Shown: positions 53,297 to 62,202 of the stretch, in pieces
Position numbering within the stretch: the first letter of the stretch is position 1
Layout of the letters: every line of letters starts with the position of its first letter
NCBI GenBank assembly: GCA_018813765.1
Contig: JAHJBC010000008.1
Span: 62,001-126,000 of the forward strand
Length of the DNA stretch: 64,000 nucleotides
Origin: Gammaproteobacteria bacterium
GTDB taxonomy: Bacteria > Pseudomonadota > Gammaproteobacteria > Burkholderiales > Gallionellaceae
Reading direction: 5' to 3'
The notes under the pieces: generated by a model
The model's database searches: none
What the model was told of the DNA's origin: nothing
The model's input: the letters and a program-made list of their open reading frames with translations, nothing else
Translations under genes and position numbers: made by a program

Positions 53297-53366
53297 CGTC
53301 ACACCGGCGAAGGCCGGTGTCCAGTTGATTAAAAGCACTGGATTCCGGCCTTCGCCGGAATGACGG
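53297..53366. repeat. CCGGCGAAGGCCGG inverted repeat between cusA and cusB
   Basis: CGTCACACCGGCGAAGGCC and GGATTCCGGCCTTCGCCGGA face each other across about 20 bases. Part of the ATTCCGGC family seen at 48938 and 55013. It could modulate relative expression of the pump subunits. Confidence 0.8.
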
Positions 53367-53397
53367 AATCTGAGTTTTTCGTTGCCTCTTGTACATG

Positions 53398-54993
53398 TCA
53401 GTGTCCCTCGTGCTGCGCCTGCAGCTTGGTGATCACCCATTCGCCTTCGCCGCGCTCCACGATCTCGAAGCTGATGGCACTACCCGGCTTGATGTTGGCC
53501 GCCAGCGACGGGTTCGCCAGCGCGAAGTCCATTGTCATCGACGGCCACTTGAGCGCGGGAATGGGATCGTGGGTGATGCTGACGGTGCTGTCGTCGTTGA
53601 TTGCTTCGAGCGTGCCTTGGGCTTGATGGCCGACAGAGCCAGCCTTGTAGGAGCCAGCTTGCTGGCGATTGCCATTCGCCAGCAAGCTGGCTCCTACAGG
53701 TGCTTCGCCCATGCCACCCAACGCCGCCTTCAGATTGCTCTCCGAATCCAGCAGGAAGTTGGCCGAGGTCACGACTTCTTCACCTGCCACGATGCCGCTC
53801 AGCACTTCGACATAGTCGTCGCTACGACTACCCAGCGTAACCGCACGCGGCTCGAAGCGTCCCTCCGCCAGCCTTACCAGCACTGTTTGTCTGGTGCCGC
53901 TGTCGATCACCGCCGAGGTCGGCACGGTCACCACCTTCTCGGCCTTGCCCGCGCCGATCTGCGCATTGGCGAACATGGCGGGTTTTAGCAGCGCTTTCGG
54001 GTTGGCGATCTCGATGCGCACCTGCACCGTGCGCGTCGCGCTGTTCAGCGTCGGGTAGATGAACGCCACCTTGCCGTCGAAGCTGCGCTCCGGCCAGGCA
54101 TCGACCGTGACTTGAGTCGGGGATCCGAGTTCGATCTGGCCGATGTCCTGCTCCGGCACTTCGGCGATCACCCACACCGACGACAGGTCGGCGATCTGGT
54201 ACAGCATCTCGCCGGGCATGAAGCGCATGCCTTGCACGGCTTTCTTTTCCAACACGATGCCGTTGGCGGGGGCTCGGAAGGTCACGCGCGGGCGGGCAGG
54301 GATTGAAGATTGACTTTCTCGTTCGCCTCCTCGCCCACTGGGAGAGGATTGAGGTGAGGGTAATTCAGATATGGGTGTATCGGCCATGTCCCAGTTCTTC
54401 AGGCGTTCGGCGCTGGCATCGGCAAGTTGCCGCATGCTCTGCTTCGCATCGTCGTCGGCATCCTTGAGCGCGGCCAAGCCCTGTTGCGCCAGGGCATGTT
54501 CACGTTGGGCCGAGACCAGTTCCGGGCTGTACACATCGAACAGCGCCTGTCCCTTCGTCACGGCCTGCCCGGTGGTGTTCACATACAGGTGTTCCACCCA
54601 CCCCCCGAATCTGGGCGCGATGGTATGCAGGCGGCGCTCATCGATCTCGATGCGTCCGGTCACGCGCAGCGTCCGGTTCAGTTCGCGCAGGGCGGCGGCC
54701 TCGCTCTTCACACCCAGCTTCTGCACCTTGTCCACGCTGATGCTGAGTTGACTGCCGGATTCCGCTTCGCCCTCATACACCGGCACATAATCCATGCCCA
54801 TCGAGTCTTTCTTCGGCACCGGCGAGGTGTCCGGCAATCCCATCGGATTGCGGTAGTAGAGCGGCTTGCGTTCTGCCTTTCCCTCGGCACTCGGCACCCG
54901 GAACTCTGCACTGGAATTTCCATACCAGTATCCGCCCGCAGCCACGACCAGCAACAGTGCTACGCCCAGCATCGTTTTGACGGCGTTGCTCAT
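53398..54993 (-). CDS. cusB: CusB-type membrane fusion protein with fused C-terminal CusF domain
   Basis: 531 aa. An N-terminal membrane anchor (MLGVALLLVVAAGGYWYG) precedes a heavy-metal-binding domain (YYRNPMGLPDTSPVPKKDSM, MDYVPVYEGE), then barrel-sandwich, alpha-hairpin and beta-barrel segments of a periplasmic adaptor (RIEIDERRLHTIAPRFGGWV; GIVLEKKAVQGMRFMPGEML). After about residue 450 comes a complete CusF-like domain (ITHDPIPALKWPSMTMDFAL). Two palindromic repeats are read through in frame: one in the hairpin region (about 54305-54361) and one in the linker to the CusF domain (about 53641-53701). It links CusA to CusC and accepts metal. Confidence 0.94.
   Translation of the reverse strand: MSNAVKTMLGVALLLVVAAGGYWYGNSSAEFRVPSAEGKAERKPLYYRNPMGLPDTSPVPKKDSMGMDYVPVYEGEAESGSQLSISVDKVQKLGVKSEAAALRELNRTLRVTGRIEIDERRLHTIAPRFGGWVEHLYVNTTGQAVTKGQALFDVYSPELVSAQREHALAQQGLAALKDADDDAKQSMRQLADASAERLKNWDMADTPISELPSPQSSPSGRGGERESQSSIPARPRVTFRAPANGIVLEKKAVQGMRFMPGEMLYQIADLSSVWVIAEVPEQDIGQIELGSPTQVTVDAWPERSFDGKVAFIYPTLNSATRTVQVRIEIANPKALLKPAMFANAQIGAGKAEKVVTVPTSAVIDSGTRQTVLVRLAEGRFEPRAVTLGSRSDDYVEVLSGIVAGEEVVTSANFLLDSESNLKAALGGMGEAPVGASLLANGNRQQAGSYKAGSVGHQAQGTLEAINDDSTVSITHDPIPALKWPSMTMDFALANPSLAANIKPGSAISFEIVERGEGEWVITKLQAQHEGH
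53641..53701. repeat. REP-like palindrome in frame inside cusB
   Basis: TGTAGGAGCCAGCTTGCTGG and CCAGCAAGCTGGCTCCTACA form near-perfect arms around a short centre. This is the same element as at 20822 and in cheA. It encodes part of the linker between adaptor and CusF domain. Confidence 0.85.
54310..54361. repeat. Partial CCCTCTCCC-type repeat inside cusB
   Basis: CTCGCCCACTGGGAGAGG followed by TTGAGGTGAGGG is half of the CCCTCTCCC family element. It encodes LPSPQSSPSGRGGERES in the adaptor's hairpin region without frameshift. Confidence 0.7.
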
Positions 54994-55012
54994 AATGACA
55001 CCTCAATTGGTT

Positions 55013-55132
55013 CGTCATTCCGGCGCAGGCCGGAATCCAGTTCTATGAAACAATTCCACCGCAACGCGGTGGGCAAACCCCCAAGGCATGTTTGATAGAA
55101 CCGCTGGATTCCGGCCTGCGCCGGAATGACGG
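55013..55132. repeat. ATTCCGGCGCAGGCCGGAAT inverted repeat between cusB and cusC
   Basis: GTCATTCCGGCGCAGGCCGG at the left and CCGGCCTGCGCCGGAATGAC at the right, about 70 bases apart, pair over more than 25 bases. It fills most of the gap between the two genes. Confidence 0.85.
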
Positions 55133-55153
55133 AATTCAAATGTTTTGAGGTTT

Positions 55154-56413
55154 TCATAGTTCTTCTCCCAATGTTCTTTCGATGTCGGCCAGGCGCAATT
55201 GCATGTCGGTCTGTATTTGCAATTGTTGCTGGCGGGCTTTCAATATCTGTTTCTGCGCTTCGATTAGCATGGTGAAGTCCACTTTGCCGGTCTCGTATCC
55301 CGCCAGTGCGGAGCGATAGGTGAGCTCGGCCTGCGGCAACAGGCGCGTGGCGATGAGCGTATCGGTGCGGCGTGCGGACTCCAGCGCGGAGAGGTTCTCG
55401 GACAGTTCAGATTGCATCCGGTCGAGCACCGCCTGTTTGCGCGCGGTCGAGGCGGACAGCAGTGCTTCCGATTCGCGTTCCTGCGCGCGGCGCGACGACT
55501 GTTGCAACGGGATGTTGAGTTCGACCATCAGATTCCAGCTTTGTACCGCGCTGCCGGATTGCGTGGGAGCGACGCCGAGGGTGACGCCGGGATAGCGATT
55601 GGCGTGGGCCAGGTCGCGGCTCTTGGCGGAGGACTGGATGCCCGCTTCGGCGATGCGCAACTGCGGGTTCTGCGTGAGCAGGCGCTGCTGCAAAGCAGCC
55701 TCGTCCAGCTTGGCGGGGGGCGGCATGGCGCGCTGCTGTGCGGGTTCGGCCAACGCTGCATTCACCGGACGCGACAGCAGGGCATTCAGGCGCGCATGGG
55801 TGTGGTGGCTCTCGTTCTGCAGCGCGATCAGTTCGCTCTTCAGCATGGTCTTCTCGACCTGCACGCGGATGACATCCTGTTGTTGCCCCAGCCCGTTGGC
55901 GTAACGCGTCTGCGCGATCTGCTCCAAATCATCCAGCAATGTCAGCGTCTGTTGCGTAAGTTGTGCGCTGGCGGCGGTGAAGTAGCGCATGGCATGGGTC
56001 TGCTTGATGCGCGCCGCCAGATCGGACCAGCTTGCCGCGACCTGTCCGCTGGCCTGTGCAGCCTGCGCGTCGGCCACTTTGCGGAGCAGATCGCGGGTGC
56101 CGTACCAGGGGAAGTTTTGCATCAGCGTGTAGCGCGTCGCGCCGGTCTGCGAGGGCAACAGACGCGCACCGGTTGTGCCGCCGTTGGTGATGTCCATCAA
56201 CTCGGTACGCAGCACCGGGTCGGGCAGGGCGTCGGCCGCCTCGCTGCGCTGTTGCGCCGCCTCGGCCTCAAAGCGCGTGGCGGCCAGTGCCGGGTTGTGC
56301 TCGCGCGCGTGATCCAGCAATCCGGGGAGATCGCTGCCCAGCGGCGGCTCCGCGATGGCGGGCGTCAGCCATAGCGTGCAAAGCAGGGTGATAAAGGTTG
56401 AGACGTGTCTCAT
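55154..56413 (-). CDS. cusC: CusC/CzcC-type outer-membrane efflux protein (TolC family)
   Basis: 419 aa from the ATG at 56413, with AGGAAG upstream; an in-frame start at 56467 would precede the signal peptide (HVSTFITLLCTLWLTPAIA). Two outer-membrane-efflux repeats are visible: LLDHAREHNPALAATRFEAE with the alanine/leucine-rich helices to about 220, and the second from RLLTQNPQLRIAEAGIQSSA. No lipobox is seen, unlike E. coli CusC. It forms the outer-membrane channel of the CusCBA pump. Confidence 0.92.
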   Translation of the reverse strand: MRHVSTFITLLCTLWLTPAIAEPPLGSDLPGLLDHAREHNPALAATRFEAEAAQQRSEAADALPDPVLRTELMDITNGGTTGARLLPSQTGATRYTLMQNFPWYGTRDLLRKVADAQAAQASGQVAASWSDLAARIKQTHAMRYFTAASAQLTQQTLTLLDDLEQIAQTRYANGLGQQQDVIRVQVEKTMLKSELIALQNESHHTHARLNALLSRPVNAALAEPAQQRAMPPPAKLDEAALQQRLLTQNPQLRIAEAGIQSSAKSRDLAHANRYPGVTLGVAPTQSGSAVQSWNLMVELNIPLQQSSRRAQERESEALLSASTARKQAVLDRMQSELSENLSALESARRTDTLIATRLLPQAELTYRSALAGYETGKVDFTMLIEAQKQILKARQQQLQIQTDMQLRLADIERTLGEEL

Positions 56414-56517
56414 GTTCCGCTTCCTGTAACGATCGCAGGGCGCGGTCAGCCACGAAGGCGACCGCATAGCGCGGAACGAGGATCAACTACGGAAACAACA
56501 GACGGACTCGTCCCGCG

Positions 56518-56898
56518 TCAGGCGCGGGCGAGAGGAGGCGGAACCAGCGGGGCGGAGGTGTGGGAGTTCAGAACGACCAGATAAGGGGTGGTCTCGAGTG
56601 CGGGGGCCAACGCGGCGACCAGTTCCGCTTCGGGTACGGCCAGATAACCGGTGCAGGCCAGATGGCAAAGGCTGCAGTCGTTGCATGCGGTGCCGGATTC
56701 GTCTGCGGCAGCAGGCATCTCGTGATGCATGTGGTGTTCGCCCATGTCTTGGTGCGACATCGCCTGCATCGCGGCGGCCTCGTCGCAACCGCCCTGCTGC
56801 ATCTGCATGGCGATGGAGGACGCGAGCGCGTTGCCGGTGAACAGCGGCAGCCACAGCAGCATCAGTACAGCGACGAATTTTCGGATTTGGCGAGACAT
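56518..56898 (-). CDS. Small exported Cys/His/Met-rich protein at the head of the cus operon
   Basis: 126 aa from the ATG at 56898. Signal peptide (KFVAVLMLLWLPLFTGNALA), then a segment rich in Met, His and Gln (MQMQQGGCDEAA; SHQDMGEHHMHHEM) and a Cys cluster (ACNDCSLCHLAC). This recalls DUF2946-like periplasmic proteins found beside copper genes, but I cannot assign it firmly. It is likely to bind Cu/Ag in the periplasm. Transcribed as first gene of the operon, about 105 bases before cusC. Confidence 0.8.
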   Translation of the reverse strand: MSRQIRKFVAVLMLLWLPLFTGNALASSIAMQMQQGGCDEAAAMQAMSHQDMGEHHMHHEMPAAADESGTACNDCSLCHLACTGYLAVPEAELVAALAPALETTPYLVVLNSHTSAPLVPPPLARA

Positions 56899-57045
56899 GG
56901 GCGCAGTGTGGCAAAGCCCGGTGGGATAGTCAATCGGGGCCGTCACAAGTCCCTGCGGCGGGAGTATGAATTTATCCATTGTCAGCACCCTGCGCTGGCG
57001 TTACAGTTCGCCTCATCCGCATAAAACAAAAAAAGAGGCTAAGTC

Positions 57046-59484
57046 ATGGCGATCCTGATGGTAGTGGTGCTGGTTGTGGTCTTGTTACTGGCCTTCTTCC
57101 GGGCGTCGATCGTGGGCTGGCTGATCGCCATCGCAGTGCTGGTGCCGTTGGTCGCCATCGAGAGCCGCATCTCCGACGAGGCGCTGAAAACGGTCTTTAT
57201 CTCCCTCGGCATTTTCCTCGCCGTGCTCGGCATCCCCGCCATTCGTCGTTCGCTGGTCAGCAGCTTTTTGCTCAAGGTTTTCCGCAAGATACTGCCGCAG
57301 GTGTCGCAGACCGAGCAGGAAGCGCTGGATGCCGGGACCGTGGGCTGGGAAGGCGAACTGTTCAGCGGCAATCCGCACTGGAAGAAGATGCTGGCCCTGC
57401 CCAAGACCGGCCTGAGCGACGAGGAGCAGTCCTTCCTCGACAACGAGACCGAGCAACTGTGCGCATTGCTGGACGACTGGGACATTACCCACAAGCGGCA
57501 GGACCTGTCGCCCGAAGCCTGGCAGTTCATCAAGGACAAGGGCTTCTTCGGCATGATCATCCCCAAGGCGTATGGCGGCCTCGAATTCTCCGCACAGGCG
57601 CAGTCGGCGGTGATCACCAAGGTCGCCTCGCGTAGCGGCACCGGCGCGGTAACGGTGATGGTGCCGAACTCGCTGGGACCGGCCGAGCTGCTGCTGCATT
57701 ACGGCACGCAGGAGCAGAAGGACAGATACCTGCGCGGTCTCGCCAGCGGAAAAGAGATACCGTGCTTCGCGCTGACCGGGCCGTTCGCCGGTTCCGATGC
57801 GGGCGCGATACCGGATCACGGCACCGTCTGCTACGGCGACTACAACGGCCACAAGAACGTGCTCGGCGTGTGTGTTACCTGGGAGAAGCGCTACATCACG
57901 CTGGCGCCGGTGGCGACATTGCTCGGACTCGCGTTTAAGCTTTACGACCCCAGCAATCTGCTCGGCGCGGAAGTGTCGCGCGGCATCACGCTGGCGCTGA
58001 TCCCCACCGACACGCCCGGCGTGGAGGTGGGTCGCCGTCACTTCCCGCTCAACTCCGCCTTCCTCAACGGCCCGACCACCGGCAACAATGTGTTCATCCC
58101 GATGGAGTACATCATCGGCGGTCCCATGCGCATCGGCCACGGCTGGCGCATGCTGATGGACTGCCTCTCGGTCGGCCGTTCCATCTCGCTGCCCGCCAGC
58201 GCGACCGGTGGCGCCAAACTGGCGGCGCGCACCAGCGGTGCTTACGGCCGCGTGCGCAAGCAGTTCCATGTGCCGATCGGCAAGTTCGAGGGCGTGGAAG
58301 AGGCGCTCGCACGCATCGGCGGCAACCTCTACGTGATGGATGCCGCACGCACCATGACCGCGCAGGAGGTCGACCTGGGCGGCAAGCCCTCGGTCATCTC
58401 CGCCATCGCCAAGTATCATTGCACCGAGCGCGGCCGCGTGGTCATCAACGATGCGATGGACGTACACGGCGGCAAGGGTATCTGCCTCGGCCCGGACAAC
58501 TACCTCGGGCGCTTGTACGAACAGACGCCCATCGGCATCACCGTCGAGGGTGCCAACATCCTCACGCGCAGCCTCATTATCTTCGGCCAAGGCGCGGTGC
58601 GCTCGCATCCCTATGTGCTGAAGGAGATCCACGCCGCGCAGGACCAGAACAACAAGCGCGCAGTGCGGGAATTCGACGCGGCGCTGTTCGGCCACATCAG
58701 CTTCAGCCTCAGCAATGCCGTGCGCAGTCTGGTCTATGGACTGACCGGCGGTTTGATCATCGGCGTGCCGACTGCGCCGCCGACCAGGCGCTATTACCAG
58801 GCGCTCACGCGTTACTCGGCTGCGTTCGCCTTTGCGGCAGACGTATCCATGCTGGTGCTGGGCGGCGGGCTGAAACGCAAGGAGAAACTTTCCGCTCGCC
58901 TCGGCGACGTACTGAGCCAGATGTACCTGTGCTCGGCCGTGCTGAAGCGCTTCGAAGACGACGGTCGTCCCGAGGAAGACCTGCCGCTGTTGCACTGGGG
59001 CATGCAGGATGCGCTCTACCGCATCCAGGTCGCGTTCGACGGCGTGTTGCAGAACTTCCCCAACCGCATCGCCGCGCTGGTGCTGCGAGCGATGATCTTC
59101 CCGCTCGGCCAATGCCGCAAACCGCCGAGCGACCATATCGGCCACCAGGTCGCGTCCTTGATGCTCCAGCCCGGTGCAGCGCGCGACCGGCTGACGGCGG
59201 GCATGTTCATCATGCCCAACGAAAATGACGCGGTCGGCGCACTCGAAGCAGCCCTTGCAAGCACACTGGCGAGCGAACCGTTGCAGGCCGTGCTCGACAC
59301 GGCACGCAAAGCGGGCAAGATCAAGAGTCACGATGAACTGGAGCAGATCGCCGAAGCGCGCGAACTCGGCTACATCGATGCCGAGCAGGCGCTGCAGCTG
59401 GAGCGCGACTACGCCTTGCGCCGCAAGGTCATCATGGTGGACGACTTCGCGCCGGAGGAGTTGCGCGCGGGGAGCTCGCGGTAG
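57046..59484 (+). CDS. fadE: Acyl-CoA dehydrogenase FadE
   Basis: 812 aa, the usual length for the large FadE type (about 815). Two N-terminal membrane helices (LMVVVLVVVLLLAFFRASI; GWLIAIAVLVPLVAI) anchor it. The dehydrogenase core runs from about 130 to 560: PKAYGGLEFSAQAQSAVITK, CFALTGPFAGSDAGAIPDHG, then VHGGKGICLGPDNYLGRLYE. A FadE-specific C-terminal domain (DUF1974) follows. It catalyses the first oxidation step of fatty-acid beta-oxidation with FAD. The start has AAGAGG upstream. It leads a cluster of fatty-acid genes, divergent from the cus operon. Confidence 0.95.
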   Translation: MAILMVVVLVVVLLLAFFRASIVGWLIAIAVLVPLVAIESRISDEALKTVFISLGIFLAVLGIPAIRRSLVSSFLLKVFRKILPQVSQTEQEALDAGTVGWEGELFSGNPHWKKMLALPKTGLSDEEQSFLDNETEQLCALLDDWDITHKRQDLSPEAWQFIKDKGFFGMIIPKAYGGLEFSAQAQSAVITKVASRSGTGAVTVMVPNSLGPAELLLHYGTQEQKDRYLRGLASGKEIPCFALTGPFAGSDAGAIPDHGTVCYGDYNGHKNVLGVCVTWEKRYITLAPVATLLGLAFKLYDPSNLLGAEVSRGITLALIPTDTPGVEVGRRHFPLNSAFLNGPTTGNNVFIPMEYIIGGPMRIGHGWRMLMDCLSVGRSISLPASATGGAKLAARTSGAYGRVRKQFHVPIGKFEGVEEALARIGGNLYVMDAARTMTAQEVDLGGKPSVISAIAKYHCTERGRVVINDAMDVHGGKGICLGPDNYLGRLYEQTPIGITVEGANILTRSLIIFGQGAVRSHPYVLKEIHAAQDQNNKRAVREFDAALFGHISFSLSNAVRSLVYGLTGGLIIGVPTAPPTRRYYQALTRYSAAFAFAADVSMLVLGGGLKRKEKLSARLGDVLSQMYLCSAVLKRFEDDGRPEEDLPLLHWGMQDALYRIQVAFDGVLQNFPNRIAALVLRAMIFPLGQCRKPPSDHIGHQVASLMLQPGAARDRLTAGMFIMPNENDAVGALEAALASTLASEPLQAVLDTARKAGKIKSHDELEQIAEARELGYIDAEQALQLERDYALRRKVIMVDDFAPEELRAGSSR

Positions 59485-59526
59485 GTCGGACTTCAGTCCG
59501 ACAGGCATGTCGGGTTGAAACCCGAC
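59485..59526. repeat. Two adjacent hairpins after fadE
   Basis: GTCGGACT-TC-AGTCCGAC (59485-59502) and GTCGGGTT-GA-AACCCGAC (59509-59526), directly after the stop codon. They belong to a widespread short intergenic palindrome type and may mark the end of the fadE message or protect it. Confidence 0.75.
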
Positions 59527-59543
59527 CCACTTGGGGCAAGCAG

Positions 59544-60371
59544 ATGTCCGATTTGCAAAACAAGACCATCTTCATCACCGGTTCCACCCGCGGCATCGGC
59601 CGCGAGATCGCGTTGCGTTGCGCGCGCGACGGCGCGAAGGTGGTCATCACCGGCAAGACGACCGAGCCGCATTCCAAGCTGCCCGGCACCATCCACAGCG
59701 TGGCGGAAGAGGTGAGGGCGGCGGGCGGTCAGGCGCTGGCCATCCAGCTGGATGTGCGCGACGAGCAGGCCATACACGACGCGGTCGAACAGGCTGCCGC
59801 GCATTTCGGCGGCATCGACGTATTGATCAACAACGCCAGCGCCATCAGTCTCACGCCGACCCTGGAGACCACGGCGAAACGGCTCGACCTGATGTGGGAC
59901 GTGAACATGCGCGCCACCTTCCTCGCCTCGCAGGCCTGCATCCCGCACCTGAAGAAGGCGGCCAATCCGCATATCCTCACGCTGTCGCCGCCGCTGAACA
60001 TGGAAGCAAAATGGTTCGCGCCGCATGTGGCCTACACCATCTCCAAGTTCGGCATGAGCATGGTGATGCTCGGTCTGGCGCAGGAGTTCGCCGCCGACGG
60101 CATCGCGGTGAACTGCCTGTGGCCGCGCACCCTCATCGCCACCTCTGCCATCGAGTTCAATTTTCCGCCCGAGCTGCTGCGCGCCGCGCGCAAGCCCGCC
60201 ATCATCGCGGATGCGGCGCATGCCATCCTGCTGCGCGACAGCAAGACCTTCAGCGGCCATTTCTTCATCGACGACGAGGTGCTGCGTGCGGAAGGCGTGA
60301 AGGACCTGGGGATCTATGCGGTCGATCCGGGCGTGCGGCCCTATCCGGACCTGTTCGTATTGCAGCCGTAG
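59544..60371 (+). CDS. Short-chain dehydrogenase/reductase (HSDL2-like)
   Basis: 275 aa. SDR fold with cofactor motif FITGSTRGIGREIALRCARD, INNASAI after strand 4, and the catalytic YTISK (Tyr and Lys); NCLWPRTLIATSAIEF follows. It resembles the hydroxysteroid dehydrogenase-like 2 group, which works on fatty-acid-type substrates. An NADP preference is suggested but not certain. Being between fadE and an acyl-CoA synthetase, it may act on hydroxy- or keto-acyl compounds. The start has a weak ribosome site (GGGGCAAGCAG). Confidence 0.88.
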   Translation: MSDLQNKTIFITGSTRGIGREIALRCARDGAKVVITGKTTEPHSKLPGTIHSVAEEVRAAGGQALAIQLDVRDEQAIHDAVEQAAAHFGGIDVLINNASAISLTPTLETTAKRLDLMWDVNMRATFLASQACIPHLKKAANPHILTLSPPLNMEAKWFAPHVAYTISKFGMSMVMLGLAQEFAADGIAVNCLWPRTLIATSAIEFNFPPELLRAARKPAIIADAAHAILLRDSKTFSGHFFIDDEVLRAEGVKDLGIYAVDPGVRPYPDLFVLQP

Positions 60372-60398
60372 TACATAACTATAAAAGGGGGATACATC

Positions 60399-62201
60399 AT
60401 GACAAATGCCACAGAAGACGTGATCTCGCCACAGCAGGCGGTGACACTGCACGGGTTGTTCCTGGAGCGCGTGAAACGCACGCCCGACAAGGAGGCCTAC
60501 CGCTACTTCGATGTGCCGCGCAATGAGTGGGTATCGCTGAACTGGAAGCAGATGCACGACGAGGTCGCGCGCTGGCAGGCGGCGCTGGCGAAGGAGGGGC
60601 TGAGCAAGGGCGACCGCGTGGCGCTGATGCTGCGCAACTGTCCACAATGGGTGATGTTCGACCAGGCGGCGATGTCGCTGGGGCTCATCTGCGTGCCGCT
60701 TTACACCGTGGACCGCGCCGAGAACATCGCCTACATCGTCAACGATTCGCAGTGCAAGGTAATGTTGTTCGAGACCGCCGAGCAGTGGAAGGAACTCTCC
60801 GGCGTGCTCGACCAGATGGGTTGCGTGCAGCGTTTCGTCTCGCTCGACGAAGTCAAGGCGGACGATGTGCGTCTGCTGTCCTCGGCGAAATACCTGCCCG
60901 CCAGCGCCGAACTGAAGGCCGCCCCGCCCTGTGGCAGCGACGAGTTGGCCAGCATCATCTACACCTCGGGCACCACCGGCAAACCCAAAGGCGTGATGCT
61001 GAGCCACAACAACATGCTCTCCAACGCCTATGATGCGATGGCGACCTTTCTGGTGCGCAGCGACGACCTGATGCTGTCTTTCCTGCCCTTGTCGCACACC
61101 TTCGAGCGCACCTGCGGCTACTACCTGCAAGTGATGACTGGCGCGACCGTGGCCTATGCACGCTCCATCCCGCAGTTGTCGGAAGACCTGCAGACCATCA
61201 AGCCCACCATCCTGATCTCGGTGCCGCGCATCTACGAGCGCATCAACGCGGCGATCAAGGCCAAGCTGGACGAAGGCTCCGCGCTCAAGCGCGCGCTGTT
61301 CCATCTCGCGGTGGAGACGGGCTGGGCGCGTTTCCTGCGCGATCAGGGGCGCGGCGGCTGGAAGCCATCCTTCCTGCTGTGGTCGCTGCTCAATGCGCTG
61401 GTGGCGAAGAAAATCCTGGCGCGCTTCGGCGGACGCCTGCGCACCGCCGTCAGCGGCGGCGCGGCATTGCCGGTCGAGATCGCGCATCTTATCGTCGGCC
61501 TCGGCGTGCCGGTGGTGCAGGGCTACGGCATGACCGAGACCAGTCCCATCGTGACCGGCAACAGCATGGAAAACAATTTCCCCGACAGCGTCGGCCAGCC
61601 GATACGCAACGTGCAGGTCAAGCTGGGCGCGCAGAGCGCGCTGCTGGTGAAGGGGCCGAACGTGATGATGGGCTACTGGAACAATCCGGAAGCCACCAAA
61701 GCGATCATCGATCCGGACGGCTGGCTCAACACTGGCGACATCGCACACATCAGCGACACCGGCCACGTCTACATCACCGGACGACTCAAGGAGATCATCG
61801 TACTTTCCACCGGCGAGAAGATCCCGCCCGCCGACATGGAAGCCGCCATCCTCAACGACCCGCTGATCGACCAGGTGATGATCTATGGCGAGGGCAAGCC
61901 TTACCTGGTGGCGCTGGCCGTGCTCAATCCGGTGGTGTGGCCGCAGATCGCCGCCAAGGTCGGCGTGGACTGCAACCTGCCGGGATCGCTGACCAACAAG
62001 GACGTGGAGGCCAAGGTGCTGCGCCGCATCGCGCGCAACATCAGCGCCTTCCCCGGTTATGCCAAGGTGCATCGCGTGCTGCTGCTGTGCGACCCTTGGA
62101 ACATCGACAACGGCCTGCTCACCCCCAAGCTAAGCCTGAAACGCAACAAGGTGGTCGAAATGTTCGGCAAGCAGATCGAAGAACTCTACAAAGGACACTG
62201 A
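60399..62201 (+). CDS. Long-chain acyl-CoA synthetase (AMP-binding, FAA1-like)
   Basis: 600 aa, with AAAGGGGG before the ATG. Adenylating enzyme: IIYTSGTTGKPKGVMLSHNN (phosphate loop), GYGMTETSPIVTGNSMENNF, then GWLNTGDIAHISDTGHVYIT and GRLKEIIVLSTGEKIPPADM near the C-terminus, and LSLKRNKVVEMF. The layout is closer to the long-chain FAA1/FadD15 group (AMP-dependent synthetase COG1022) than to E. coli FadD. It activates free fatty acids taken up by FadL to CoA thioesters for FadE. The thioesterase gene follows by one base. Confidence 0.93.
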   Translation: MTNATEDVISPQQAVTLHGLFLERVKRTPDKEAYRYFDVPRNEWVSLNWKQMHDEVARWQAALAKEGLSKGDRVALMLRNCPQWVMFDQAAMSLGLICVPLYTVDRAENIAYIVNDSQCKVMLFETAEQWKELSGVLDQMGCVQRFVSLDEVKADDVRLLSSAKYLPASAELKAAPPCGSDELASIIYTSGTTGKPKGVMLSHNNMLSNAYDAMATFLVRSDDLMLSFLPLSHTFERTCGYYLQVMTGATVAYARSIPQLSEDLQTIKPTILISVPRIYERINAAIKAKLDEGSALKRALFHLAVETGWARFLRDQGRGGWKPSFLLWSLLNALVAKKILARFGGRLRTAVSGGAALPVEIAHLIVGLGVPVVQGYGMTETSPIVTGNSMENNFPDSVGQPIRNVQVKLGAQSALLVKGPNVMMGYWNNPEATKAIIDPDGWLNTGDIAHISDTGHVYITGRLKEIIVLSTGEKIPPADMEAAILNDPLIDQVMIYGEGKPYLVALAVLNPVVWPQIAAKVGVDCNLPGSLTNKDVEAKVLRRIARNISAFPGYAKVHRVLLLCDPWNIDNGLLTPKLSLKRNKVVEMFGKQIEELYKGH

Positions 62202-62202
62202 G

